In this document: piece by piece, positions 7,562 through 15,964 of the stretch | Layout of the letters: every line of letters starts with the position of its first letter | How positions within the stretch are numbered: position 1 is the stretch's first letter | NCBI RefSeq assembly: GCF_023006505.1 | Contig: NZ_JALBGV010000005.1 | Coordinates: 1 to 64,000 of the forward strand | Direction of reading: 5' to 3' | Length of the DNA: 64,000 bases | From: Neorhizobium sp. SHOUNA12A | GTDB lineage: Bacteria > Pseudomonadota > Alphaproteobacteria > Rhizobiales > Rhizobiaceae | Position numbers and translations under genes: made by a program | Notes under the pieces: generated by a model | What the model saw: only the letters and a program-made list of their open reading frames with translations | Databases searched by the model: none | Told to the model about the DNA's origin: nothing

Positions 7562-9058
7562 GTGGGTTTCGACACCGGCATATTCCTGGATATCCTTCAG
7601 TCGCCTCTGTTGCTGAAGGCGGCCTGGGTGACGATCTGGGTTGCCGTCGTCGCTCAGACGATTGGCACGGGTCTTGGCTTCGTCCTGGCAGGCATGCTGG
7701 CGGCGCCCAGGCTGCTGCGCTGGCCGGCACTCGGCTTCCTTTGGCTGTTCAAGGGCACACCGCTGCTCGCGCAGATCCTGTTCTTTTATTCCGCGCTGCC
7801 GCAGATGGGCGTTCCCTTGAGCCTGATCGCCACCGGCCTGCTGTCACTGGGCCTGAACGAAGGGGCTCGCATGGCCGATATCGTGCGCGGCGGCCTGATG
7901 TCCGTCTCGCGCGATCAGCGCGAGGCAGGCCTGGCGCTGGGGCTCCATCAGTGGCAGATTTTCCTCAAGGTGGTGTTCCCGCAGGCAATAAGGGCAATCA
8001 TACCGCCGCTCGGCAACAATTTCAGTTACATGATCAAGGCCACGTCGCTGCTCGCTGCCATCTCTTTCGCCGAGCTCCTGCGCGTCTCCCAGCAACTCGC
8101 CCAATCGACCACCCGCGCGCTGGAAGTCTATCTGGCCGTCGCGCTCTGGTATCTCGTCATCCTGACGATCTGGACGCTCATACAGCACCGGATCGAAAAG
8201 GCCGTCGCGCTGAAGACCTCCAGTCACGTATCCGCACCGCCGCCGATCGTCGAGCGCAGCGTGGTGCGAGGCGGCCTGGGACCGGATGCGCCTTCTCGTC
8301 GCGACCCGGTGCTCGAGGCGCGCAACCTCACCCGCAGCTTCGGGCCGATCAAGGGACTGGACGATGTCTCGCTTTCCGTCGGCAGGGGCGAAGTCGTGGT
8401 GGTCCTCGGTCCGTCGGGGTCGGGCAAAAGTACGTTGCTGCGCGCGCTGAACTGGATCGAGCCTGCGGATAGCGGCGATGTCCTGCTTGCGGGCGAAAGT
8501 CTGCCTTGGGCCGATGCGGTCCGTCGTATCGCTCGCCCGGAGCACATGCTGGACAAGCGTCGCCGTCGCCTCGGCATGGTGTTCCAGAGTTTCGCGCTGT
8601 TTCCCACGATGACGGCTCGGCAGAACGTGGCTTTAGGCCCTCGCAGGCTGCTCGGCATTCCGAAGACGGAGGCGCTTGCTGCCGCGGACAGACTGCTCGA
8701 CAAGGTCGGGCTCAAGGACAAGCTGCACTCCTATCCCGTGGAATTGTCCGGTGGACAGCGCCAGCGCGTCGCCATTGCGCGGGCGTTGTCGATGAAGCCC
8801 GATGCCGTGCTCTTCGATGAACCGACATCCGCTCTGGACCCGGAATCCGTGGGAGGCGTCCTGGGCGTGATGGCGGATTTGGCCGGACAAAGTTTGACGA
8901 TGGTGATCGTGACACACGAGATTGGATTTGCCCGACGAATCGCCGACCGCATCGCCTATATGGAGCGCGGCCGCCTGTTGATGGATTTGCCGCGCGATCA
9001 GGCTTTTGGCGATGATGCGCCGGATTACTTCCGCGCTTTTCTGTCTCGCGAAGGATAA
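7562..9058 (+). CDS. Fused amino-acid ABC transporter permease-ATPase
   Basis: A 498-residue single-chain fusion. Residues 1 to about 220 are a HisM-type permease with the FKGTPLLAQILFFYSALPQ signature and the coupling loop EAGLALGLHQWQIFLKVVFP (about 121-140). A linker of about 30 residues follows. Residues from about 253 are a PAAT-type ATPase with Walker A GPSGSGKS (283-290), Q-loop FQSFALFP, signature LSGGQRQR (from about 395), Walker B AVLFDEP and the switch His in VTHEIG. These are normally separate proteins. The GTG start at 7562 is preceded by GAGAAGGG. With the 5727-6434 permease it would give a dimer with only one ATPase per permease pair unless two fused chains assemble. Confidence 0.9.
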   Translation: MGFDTGIFLDILQSPLLLKAAWVTIWVAVVAQTIGTGLGFVLAGMLAAPRLLRWPALGFLWLFKGTPLLAQILFFYSALPQMGVPLSLIATGLLSLGLNEGARMADIVRGGLMSVSRDQREAGLALGLHQWQIFLKVVFPQAIRAIIPPLGNNFSYMIKATSLLAAISFAELLRVSQQLAQSTTRALEVYLAVALWYLVILTIWTLIQHRIEKAVALKTSSHVSAPPPIVERSVVRGGLGPDAPSRRDPVLEARNLTRSFGPIKGLDDVSLSVGRGEVVVVLGPSGSGKSTLLRALNWIEPADSGDVLLAGESLPWADAVRRIARPEHMLDKRRRRLGMVFQSFALFPTMTARQNVALGPRRLLGIPKTEALAAADRLLDKVGLKDKLHSYPVELSGGQRQRVAIARALSMKPDAVLFDEPTSALDPESVGGVLGVMADLAGQSLTMVIVTHEIGFARRIADRIAYMERGRLLMDLPRDQAFGDDAPDYFRAFLSREG

Positions 9059-9189
9059 TCAGGGATAAGCCATGTGGAATTGGCCATCGGGTAAAAACGC
9101 CGCCTTTCGATTGTGTTTTGTACATGCATATCTGCCGGAGCGATCGTCGGATTGCGGGCTGAAAGGCCGACTTACAGATAGGAGAGCCC

Positions 9190-9906
9190 ATGGCTGAGAT
9201 ATCAGCAATCAGGAAGAAGCGTCGGGTGGTGCAGCCGGCAAAGCCGGCATCGCTGATGGAACAGGTTCACGATGCGCTGCGAACCCAGATTCTGACATGC
9301 GCAATCCGTCCAGGTCAGGAACTGAACGAAGCTGAAATCGCGGAGCGCTTCAATATATCCAAGACGCCGGCCCGCGAAGCGTTGGCCGCCTTGCGGCAGG
9401 AGGGACTGGTCAGATCTTTTCCGCGCCGCGGCTACCAGGTCACGCCGATCACGTTTGCCGACATGGACGAACTGTTCGACGTGCGAACCATTCTGGAAGC
9501 AGGCGCCGCCGAACTCGCCTGCACCCGGCTGACGGGGGAGCAGATAGATCGTCTGAACTCCCTTGCAGATGCCACCTATAATCAAGGCGAGCAGCTCAGC
9601 CTCGCTACGTTCATAAGGTCCAACCGTGAATTCCATCTGGCGATTGCGGAAGCGACCGGCAATGGAAGGCTCGTCCAGCTACTGACCCATCAGATCGATG
9701 CGCTTGAACGTTTCTTCTATCTCGGCGCCCAGCTGCGGGACGTGAACAACGAGACCAGCGTCTCGCACCACCAGATCGTCGAAACCCTGGCCCGTCGTGA
9801 CCAGGCGGCTGCACGGGAAATCATGATCCGTCACAACGAGCAGACCCGCCAGGGACTGTTCCAGGCGCTTGCGACAGGGCGGGGATACGATCTGATTAAC
9901 CTCTAG
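9190..9906 (+). CDS. GntR/FCD-family transcriptional regulator
   Basis: A 238-residue regulator. The N-terminal winged helix (about residues 18-80) includes ELNEAEIAERFNISKTPAREAL, the classic GntR recognition helix. The C-terminal FCD all-helical ligand domain (about 90-225) has metal-site residues in FHLAIAEATGN and a late SHHQIVETL histidine region. This FadR subgroup usually binds carboxylic or amino acid effectors. It sits in the middle of the catabolic cluster, 131 bases after the transporter and before the oxidase, so it is the likely local repressor. GGAGAG precedes the ATG. No operator palindrome could be assigned with confidence. Confidence 0.9.
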   Translation: MAEISAIRKKRRVVQPAKPASLMEQVHDALRTQILTCAIRPGQELNEAEIAERFNISKTPAREALAALRQEGLVRSFPRRGYQVTPITFADMDELFDVRTILEAGAAELACTRLTGEQIDRLNSLADATYNQGEQLSLATFIRSNREFHLAIAEATGNGRLVQLLTHQIDALERFFYLGAQLRDVNNETSVSHHQIVETLARRDQAAAREIMIRHNEQTRQGLFQALATGRGYDLINL

Positions 9907-9941
9907 CGCTGGGCCAAGGTCCCGCATGAACAGGAATGATG

Positions 9942-11231
9942 ATGGAAATCGGGTCATTGTGGGAGGCGATCACGCCAGCCGCGCCCAAATGCGCAAAGCT
10001 GACGGACGCGATCACCGCCGATGTGGTGATAGTGGGTGCCGGGTTCCTCGGCCTTTCATCCGCCCTGCACGCCGCCGAGGCGGGGCTCGACGTGGTTCTG
10101 CTCGAAAGTCATCAGCCTGGCTTCGGCGCATCCGGGCGCAATACCGGCTTCGTGGTTCCGAGCCTCAAGACATCGCTGGGACCTGACGAGGTCGTGGCGG
10201 CGCTCGGCGCCGATCATGCCGGGCGCCTGCTGAAACTGGTGGCGGGCTCTGGCCGGGCGGTGTTCGATCTGATTAGTCGCTACGATATCGATTGCGATGC
10301 AGTCCAGAACGGCTGGTTGCAGCCCGCACATTCGCGCGCGGCAGAGGAGGTGCTTCATGGCCGTATGCCGCGGCTGCTGGACGCCGGCGTCGACGCCGAA
10401 TGGCTCGATCGCGAAGCCATGCTGAAGCGGACCGGGCTGCCGTCGCTGCATGGCGGAATCCGCGTGGCGTCCGGTGGCCAGATCACGCCGCTGGCCTATG
10501 CGTACGGGCTCGCGCGCGCTGCCATATCAGCGGGAGTACGACTGTTCGGCGACAGTCCCGCAAAGAGCATCGAACCCCATGGGCAGAGTTGGCGCGTGCG
10601 GACTGCCGCTGGCGAGGTTCGCGCCCGCCGCGTGCTCATGGCCACCAACGCGCTGATCGGCAACCTGTTGCCGGAGTTGCGTGCGTCGATCATTCCCGCT
10701 CGTGTGTTCCAGATCGCTACCCAGCCGCTGCCGCTGCCTCTTCGCGAGACACTGTTGCCTGACATGGCCCCGGTTGCCGATACGCGCCGTCATACGTTCG
10801 CATTGCGCTGGTCTCCAGACGGCCGACTGGTGACCGGGGGCATGGTGCCACCGCTGCCCGGACGAATGGCATTGGCCCGCAGGCTTTTTGCAAATCGTCT
10901 TCGCCGCATGGTTCCGGATCTCCCGGAAGTCAGAGTGGAATATTCATGGACCGGGATGATTGCCGGTACACCGGATTTCCTGCCGCGGATGATGCGCATC
11001 AAGCCGGGCATCGATGCGGTGATCGGCTGCAACGGCCGCGGCGTAGCGCTGACGACGGCTTTCGGACGAGAAATTGGTCCCTGGCTTGCCGGCCGGATGG
11101 CGGATGCGGACCTGACCTTGCCGCTGACCGCGCCGCGACCGATTCCCTTCAGCCGCATATCCGGACTAGGACCGCATCTCATCCTGCCGGTCTGGGAGGC
11201 CCGGGACGCTTTCGAAGCGCGGTTCCGATAG
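9942..11231 (+). CDS. FAD-dependent amine/D-amino-acid oxidase family protein
   Basis: A flavoprotein of about 429 residues of the DAO (glycine oxidase, sarcosine oxidase, gamma-glutamylputrescine oxidase) family. The dinucleotide-binding motif is DVVIVGAGFLGLSSALHAAE with the acidic strand end in VVLLES; GASGRNTGFV is the usual flavin-contact segment after it. The C-terminal motif GCNGRGVALTTAFGR closes the FAD site. It should oxidise an amine or amino acid to the imine, giving H2O2 or passing electrons on. Three consecutive ATGs occur at 9936, 9939 and 9942; the last is best spaced from AGGA. It follows the GntR gene by 35 bases. Confidence 0.85.
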   Translation: MEIGSLWEAITPAAPKCAKLTDAITADVVIVGAGFLGLSSALHAAEAGLDVVLLESHQPGFGASGRNTGFVVPSLKTSLGPDEVVAALGADHAGRLLKLVAGSGRAVFDLISRYDIDCDAVQNGWLQPAHSRAAEEVLHGRMPRLLDAGVDAEWLDREAMLKRTGLPSLHGGIRVASGGQITPLAYAYGLARAAISAGVRLFGDSPAKSIEPHGQSWRVRTAAGEVRARRVLMATNALIGNLLPELRASIIPARVFQIATQPLPLPLRETLLPDMAPVADTRRHTFALRWSPDGRLVTGGMVPPLPGRMALARRLFANRLRRMVPDLPEVRVEYSWTGMIAGTPDFLPRMMRIKPGIDAVIGCNGRGVALTTAFGREIGPWLAGRMADADLTLPLTAPRPIPFSRISGLGPHLILPVWEARDAFEARFR

Positions 11232-11282
11232 AGCCGCCACACGTCTGGAAATTCAATTTTCTGCGAACCAAGGAGTCATGAC

Positions 11283-11663
11283 ATGAGCGAAGAAGCGGTT
11301 GGCGGCAAGATCAAGTGGTCGCGCCAGGAACAGGTCGCGCTGACCTGGGTGCATCCGGGCCAGGAGTTCAGCCACCGGCTGGTCACAAAGAAGCTGCACG
11401 GCTCGTCGATTTCCTTCCACATCACCACTTACATGCCGCACTTCGACACCATGGTCGAGGGTGATGGCGTGCATGAGGTGATCCTCTATTGCCTGCATGG
11501 CTGGTCCAAGCAGATCGTTGAGGAGACCGGCGAGGAGCACATCTTCAAGCCTGGCGATGCGATGTACCTGCCCGTCAATTACCGCTACCGCCACATCATC
11601 GGCGAGGCCGGCCTCGTGATCGCCGTCTGCGCCAACCCTTCGAAAGAAGCGGGCGACATGTAA
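11283..11663 (+). CDS. Small cupin-domain protein
   Basis: A 126-residue single-domain protein with a cupin-like pattern: acidic and His residues in EGDGVHEVILYCLHG, a turn at FKPGDAMYLPVNYRYRH, and a C-terminal strand LVIAVCANP. It may be a metal-binding isomerase, hydrolase or dioxygenase-type accessory enzyme of the cluster. Only some of the canonical His/Glu ligands are obvious, so a structural or sensor role is also possible. It lies 51 bases after the oxidase gene, with AAGGAG upstream, and is followed by a GC-rich hairpin. Confidence 0.65.
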   Translation: MSEEAVGGKIKWSRQEQVALTWVHPGQEFSHRLVTKKLHGSSISFHITTYMPHFDTMVEGDGVHEVILYCLHGWSKQIVEETGEEHIFKPGDAMYLPVNYRYRHIIGEAGLVIAVCANPSKEAGDM

Positions 11664-11670
11664 TTTCCGT

Positions 11671-11696
11671 GCGGGCGGGGATAAGCTGCCGCCCGC
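11671..11696 (+). terminator. GC-rich hairpin after the cupin gene
   Basis: GCGGGCGG (11671-11678) pairs with CCGCCCGC (11689-11696) around a 10-base loop, starting 8 bases after the cupin stop. No T-tract follows, so it may be a partial or Rho-assisted terminator, or an mRNA-stabilising hairpin before the creatininase gene. Confidence 0.45.
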
Positions 11697-11721
11697 TACT
11701 CCAGCCGCGAGGGTTCCGGAC

Positions 11722-12603
11722 ATGACAGGCATTGCACCCAGGCATTTTGCGCCGTCTTCATTCATATGGGCCGAATTGACGCGTGCAGAGCTGGCGGCGA
11801 AGCGGGATGCCGGTGCTTTGGTCGTCGTGCCGACGGGTGCGATCGAGCAGCACGGCGACTTCCTTCCCGTGGAGACCGATACGCTGCTTTCGGCCGCGGT
11901 TGCCGAACTCGCGGCAAGCCGCGTAACCAGGGTGGAAATTGTCGTGGCGCCCGCTGTTTCCGTTGGCTTCTCGCCGCATCACCTCAGCCATCCGGGCACG
12001 ATCAGCCTACGGCTGGAAACCTATCTGGCAGTTCTTTCCGATACCGCGCGATCAATCCTGGATTCCGGATTTCCGCGCGTCGTCTTCGTCAACGGTCATG
12101 GGGGCAACTCGGCGCCGTTGCGCTCGCTCTGCGCCCAGATGGTGACCGATGGATATGCGGTTGGCATGGTCGATTATTTCGCACCGGGCGAGAGGGACTG
12201 GTTGCCGCTTCTGAAGGGCGCACTGCCGCGCACCGGCCATGCCTGCGAACAGGAGGCGGCGTTGACGATGGCATTGACCTCTCCGGAAGCGAGCGAACGG
12301 GTCCGATCGGCGATCGAAGGGCTTCCGGCGCGCCTGGTGCAGCCCTGGATCGCGCCGGGCCACACGGGCGATCCGATCACCGCGTTCGGGGCAGGCTGGC
12401 CGCCGATCTTCCAGGCGGACGACTGCGGTTATTTCGGCGATCCGGCAAAGGCTACCATGGAAAACGGCGCCTTGATCCTCGAAGCGACGGTTGCGGGTCT
12501 GGCGGCATTTTTGGAAGCATTCGCCCGTACACCGTTGCGGCTGGGAATCGCTCGTGACGCCGCCTCGCCGAGGCTGGCGAGAGAAATTCGAGAGCGGACG
12601 TAA
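11722..12603 (+). CDS. Creatininase-family amidohydrolase
   Basis: A 293-residue member of the creatinine amidohydrolase superfamily, which also includes enzymes acting on formamides and cyclic amides. The metal-binding signature GAIEQHGDFLP gives E42, H44 and D46-type residues. VNGHGGN around residues 123-129 supplies H126 and the glycine-rich loop, and HACEQEAA contributes another His/Glu pair. It is the last gene of the plus-strand cluster, 58 bases after the cupin gene. Two different amidohydrolases in one cluster (this and 2450-3820) suggest stepwise hydrolysis of a cyclic amide and a second C-N bond. I cannot tell whether creatinine itself is the substrate. Confidence 0.85.
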   Translation: MTGIAPRHFAPSSFIWAELTRAELAAKRDAGALVVVPTGAIEQHGDFLPVETDTLLSAAVAELAASRVTRVEIVVAPAVSVGFSPHHLSHPGTISLRLETYLAVLSDTARSILDSGFPRVVFVNGHGGNSAPLRSLCAQMVTDGYAVGMVDYFAPGERDWLPLLKGALPRTGHACEQEAALTMALTSPEASERVRSAIEGLPARLVQPWIAPGHTGDPITAFGAGWPPIFQADDCGYFGDPAKATMENGALILEATVAGLAAFLEAFARTPLRLGIARDAASPRLAREIRERT

Positions 12604-12758
12604 GCAAGAATGACCGGGTCAATATCGCGGCCAGACGTGGTAGTCGCTTGACAGTCGTCGCGCACGCGGTCACCATTTCACAATGGGGTTGCGATCACCC
12701 CACGAGGCGTCAGCCGAAGAATCGCGTCCATTCAACCCAAAACCAGGGAGGACGCGCT

Positions 12759-13574
12759 ATGCCGTCATTTCTCGAAATTTCTCCTGAAAAACTCAACCGC
12801 CTTGTCGGTACGCCCGGCGCACCGCTCATCATCGACGTCCGCACGGACGAAGACTTCGCGCTCGATCCGCGGCTGGTACCGGGATCCGTCCGCCGCAAGC
12901 ACGAGAATGTCACAGAATGGAGCGGAGCCGTCGACGCTGAATCTGTCGTTGTCGTCTGCCAGAGGGGTGGCAAGCTTAGCCACGGCGTCGCCGCCTATCT
13001 CAGGCACGAAGGGGTGGCGGCCGAAAGCCTGGAAGGCGGCTTCGAGGCCTGGGCCGCCGGAGGGATGGCGGTTCCGGAGGACAAGTTGCCTCCCCGCGAC
13101 GGCCAAGGTCGAACCGTCTGGGTTACGCGCGTCCGGCCGAAGATCGACCGTATCGCCTGTCCCTGGTTGATCCGGCGTTTCATCGATCCGGACGCAGTGT
13201 TTCTTTATGTGCCGGCTTCCGAAGTTTCGATGGTTGGCAGCCGGTTCGGTGCGACACCCTTCGATATCGAGGATGTATTCTGGAGCCACCGGGGCGAGCT
13301 CTGCACGTTCGACGTCATGGTCGAGGAATTCGGGCTGACCTGTGATGCGTTGCTGCGTCTTGCAACCATCGTCAGGGCGGCCGACACCGCGCGACCCGAT
13401 CTTGCCCCAGAGGCGCCAGGGTTGCTGGCGGCGTCGCTCGGTCTGTCGCGGATGTATAACGATGACCTTGAGCAGCTTGAGGCTGGCATGCTTCTCTACG
13501 ACGCCTTCTATCGCTGGTGCCGCGATGCTACCGAGGAGACCCATAACTGGCCTTCGGTGAAGAAGGGAGCTTAA
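12759..13574 (+). CDS. Rhodanese / ChrB C-terminal domain fusion (chromate resistance)
   Basis: A 271-residue protein with two parts. Residues 1 to about 105 are a rhodanese-like domain containing IIDVRTDEDF and the active-site loop VCQRGGKLS with C67. From about 118, VWVTRVRPKIDRIACPWLIRR and FDIEDVFWSHRG match the C-terminal domain of chromate-resistance protein ChrB. Its stop lies one base before the chrA start codon and a strong GGGAGGA precedes its own start, so it is chrA's partner. ChrB-type proteins sense chromate or help ChrA-mediated resistance; the rhodanese half could handle thiol or sulfur chemistry. This is not the classical ChrB N-terminal DNA-binding form. Confidence 0.85.
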   Translation: MPSFLEISPEKLNRLVGTPGAPLIIDVRTDEDFALDPRLVPGSVRRKHENVTEWSGAVDAESVVVVCQRGGKLSHGVAAYLRHEGVAAESLEGGFEAWAAGGMAVPEDKLPPRDGQGRTVWVTRVRPKIDRIACPWLIRRFIDPDAVFLYVPASEVSMVGSRFGATPFDIEDVFWSHRGELCTFDVMVEEFGLTCDALLRLATIVRAADTARPDLAPEAPGLLAASLGLSRMYNDDLEQLEAGMLLYDAFYRWCRDATEETHNWPSVKKGA

Positions 13575-13575
13575 A

Positions 13576-14979
13576 ATGGCCGAGGTCATCAGAGATGCGT
13601 CCGCGGATCGCGAGAAAAGCGAATATATCCATGGAGTCTCCTTCGGCGAGGCCTTCAAGGTTTGGGTCCGTATCGCCGCTCTCAGTTTCGGTGGACCGGC
13701 TGGACAAATCGCCGTCATGCATCGGATCATTGTCGACGAGAAGCGGTGGATCGGCGAAAACCGCTTCCTTCATGCCCTCAACTACTGCATGCTTCTGCCC
13801 GGACCGGAAGCCCAGCAGCTCGCGATCTATATCGGCTGGCTGATGCATCGGACCGCGGGCGGACTGGTTGCAGGCATCCTGTTTGTGCTCCCCGGATTTC
13901 TGGCCATCCTTGGCCTGAGCTACATCTACGCGGCCTTCGGAAGCGTAGGCGTTGTCGCCGGACTGTTCTTTGGTCTGAAGGCGGCCGTTCTCGCGGTCGT
14001 TGTCCAAGCCGTCTTCCGGATCGGCAGCCGGGCTCTCAAGAACAATGCCATGGTGACGATCGCTGCTGCCGCCTTCGTCTCGATCTTCTTCCTGCATGTC
14101 CCGTTTCCATTGATCGTTCTGACTGCGGGCATCGTCGGTTATTGCGGCAGCAGGTTCGGTCTTGCGTCTTTCAAGGTCGGGGGCGGCCACAAGACGGCCG
14201 GTGGCCCTACACTTTCAGACGCCGACTCGCTCCTCGGAGAGGGGACGCCGGCTCACGCACGCTCCAACCTCTCATGGTCGCTTCGCATCTCGGCGATCCT
14301 TCTCGCACTCTGGATCATACCCATCGGCTTATTGTGGTGGGTCCTGGGTTCGAATGACGTCTTCACCCAAATCGGGTTTTTCTTCAGCCAGATGGCAGTC
14401 GTCACCTTTGGCGGGGCCTATGCGGTTCTCGCTTATGTGGCGCAGGAGGCCGTCCAGCATTATGGATGGCTGAAACCTGGGGAGATGCTCGATGGCCTTG
14501 GCATGGCAGAGACGACACCCGGACCGCTGATCATGGTGGTGCAGTTTGTCGGCTTCATGGGCGCCTTTCGCGATCCCGGAGCGCTCAACCCGATGATCGC
14601 GGCGACCCTCGGCGCGATCCTGACCACATGGGTCACCTTCGTTCCATGCTTCCTCTGGATATTCCTCGGCGCGCCGTTCATCGAAAAGCTGCGTGGCAAC
14701 ATCGCGCTTGCCGGAGCGATGTCGGCGATCACCGCGGCGGTGGTCGGGGTGATCCTCAACCTCGCCATCTGGTTTGCGTTGCATACGCTGTTTGAAGAAG
14801 TCCACGTGGTCCGTCTGGGAGCGTTTTGGCTCGACATACCGGTCCTCGGTTCGATCGTCCTTCCGGCCGCTATCCTTTCGACCGCGGCCGCAGTTGCGAT
14901 CTTTCGGTTCAGAGTCTCGGTGATTACCACGCTGCTCGCCTGCGCACTCGCTGGCATGGCGTGGACGCTCGCGACATGA
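13576..14979 (+). CDS. chrA: Chromate transporter ChrA
   Basis: A 467-residue polytopic membrane protein of the CHR family, long-chain form with two homologous halves. The N-terminal half has FGGPAGQIAVMHRIIVDEKRW and LLPGPEAQQLAIYIGW; the second half repeats the pattern with FGGAYAVLAYVAQ and ETTPGPLIMVVQFVGF. About ten membrane segments are visible. It exports chromate, a sulfate analogue, using the proton gradient. It follows the rhodanese-ChrB gene with no gap and AAGGGAG as ribosome site, so the two form an operon. A weak hairpin (15035-15070) follows. Confidence 0.95.
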   Translation: MAEVIRDASADREKSEYIHGVSFGEAFKVWVRIAALSFGGPAGQIAVMHRIIVDEKRWIGENRFLHALNYCMLLPGPEAQQLAIYIGWLMHRTAGGLVAGILFVLPGFLAILGLSYIYAAFGSVGVVAGLFFGLKAAVLAVVVQAVFRIGSRALKNNAMVTIAAAAFVSIFFLHVPFPLIVLTAGIVGYCGSRFGLASFKVGGGHKTAGGPTLSDADSLLGEGTPAHARSNLSWSLRISAILLALWIIPIGLLWWVLGSNDVFTQIGFFFSQMAVVTFGGAYAVLAYVAQEAVQHYGWLKPGEMLDGLGMAETTPGPLIMVVQFVGFMGAFRDPGALNPMIAATLGAILTTWVTFVPCFLWIFLGAPFIEKLRGNIALAGAMSAITAAVVGVILNLAIWFALHTLFEEVHVVRLGAFWLDIPVLGSIVLPAAILSTAAAVAIFRFRVSVITTLLACALAGMAWTLAT

Positions 14980-15034
14980 GCGGAAATATCGGAGCCGTGG
15001 CATCCGAGGTCGAGTTTTTAGTTGCTTAGAGATG

Positions 15035-15070
15035 CGCGGCGCTTAAAGCATATGCGTATCAGACGCCGCG
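15035..15070 (+). terminator. Possible hairpin between chrA and the ureidoglycine gene
   Basis: CGCGGCG (15035-15041) is complementary to CGCCGCG (15064-15070) across a 22-base loop. It could end the chrA transcript, but no T-tract follows and the loop is large. Confidence 0.3.
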
Positions 15071-15093
15071 AAATTGGACCGCAAAACAGACCC

Positions 15094-15915
15094 ATGACCA
15101 ACAGAGATTATTATTCGAAACTCGGTGGCCTGCCGCCGCAGACCGAACTGCTTTCCAGCAAGGCTGTTTTCACGACATCCTACGCCGTCATCCCCCGAAG
15201 CGTCATGTCAGACATCGTGGCCAGCCTGCTTCCCCATTGGCAGGGAACCCGGGCATGGATCATCTCCCGCCCGATGACGGGGTTTTCGGAGACGTTCTCG
15301 CAATACATCATGGAGGTTCAACCTGGAGGCGGAAGCGACCGGCCGGAACCCGATACCCGCGCCGAGGCGGCGATCTTCGTCGTCGAGGGCGAGATGTCGA
15401 TCGAGTTCGCCGGAAGCGATCATGCGCTGAGGGCCGGTTCCTTTGCATATATCCCGGCCGGATCGCCATGGAAGCTGCGCAATCGGGCCACGGCGCCCGT
15501 CAAGTTCCATTGGGTCCGCAAGGCCTTCCAGGCGGTCGAGGGGCTGGATGCTCCGCCGGCGGTCTTCACCCATGAAGACGAACATCCGATTTCCTGGATG
15601 CCGGACACGGGCGACCGCTGGGGAACCACCCGTTTCCTCGATACGTCCGACGTCCGTTACGACATGCATCTCAACATCGTCACGTTGGAGCCGGGCGCGA
15701 CCATCCCCTTCATGGAGACCCATGTCATGGAGCACGGCCTCTACGTGCTCGAAGGCAAGGCGGTCTATCGGCTCAATCAGGATTGGGTCGAAGTGGAGGC
15801 CGGCGACTACATGTGGCTGCGCGCCTTCTGCCCGCAGGCCTGTTATGCGGGTGGTCCGGGACGTTTCCGTTATCTGCTCTACAAGGATGTCAACCGGCAC
15901 ACCCAGCTCTGGTAG
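15094..15915 (+). CDS. (S)-ureidoglycine aminohydrolase
   Basis: A 273-residue bicupin. Both halves carry the cupin pattern: EAAIFVVEGEMSIEF and SFAYIPAGSPWKLRN in the first, and IPFMETHVMEHGLYVLEGKA with GDYMWLRAFCPQACY in the second. The second half contains the E/H/H/Q-type Mn site expected of ureidoglycine aminohydrolase (AllE/YlbA/UGHY). The enzyme removes ammonia from (S)-ureidoglycine, giving (S)-ureidoglycolate, after allantoate hydrolysis in purine degradation. The ATG at 15094 fits homologue N-termini (NRDYYSKLGG); longer in-frame starts give an implausible basic leader. It stands alone here, without allantoate amidohydrolase next to it. Confidence 0.9.
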   Translation: MTNRDYYSKLGGLPPQTELLSSKAVFTTSYAVIPRSVMSDIVASLLPHWQGTRAWIISRPMTGFSETFSQYIMEVQPGGGSDRPEPDTRAEAAIFVVEGEMSIEFAGSDHALRAGSFAYIPAGSPWKLRNRATAPVKFHWVRKAFQAVEGLDAPPAVFTHEDEHPISWMPDTGDRWGTTRFLDTSDVRYDMHLNIVTLEPGATIPFMETHVMEHGLYVLEGKAVYRLNQDWVEVEAGDYMWLRAFCPQACYAGGPGRFRYLLYKDVNRHTQLW

Positions 15916-15937
15916 TCGCTGGTTTTCGTGAACGCGA

Positions 15938-15963
15938 GCGGCGTCCGGGCGTTGGGACGCCGC
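15938..15963. terminator. Hairpin between convergent genes
   Basis: GCGGCGTCC (15938-15946) pairs perfectly with GGACGCCGC (15955-15963) around an 8-base loop. It lies between the stop codons of the convergent ureidoglycine gene (plus) and GNAT gene (minus), the position of a shared terminator. T-tracts are poor on both sides. Confidence 0.5.
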
Positions 15964-15964
15964 C

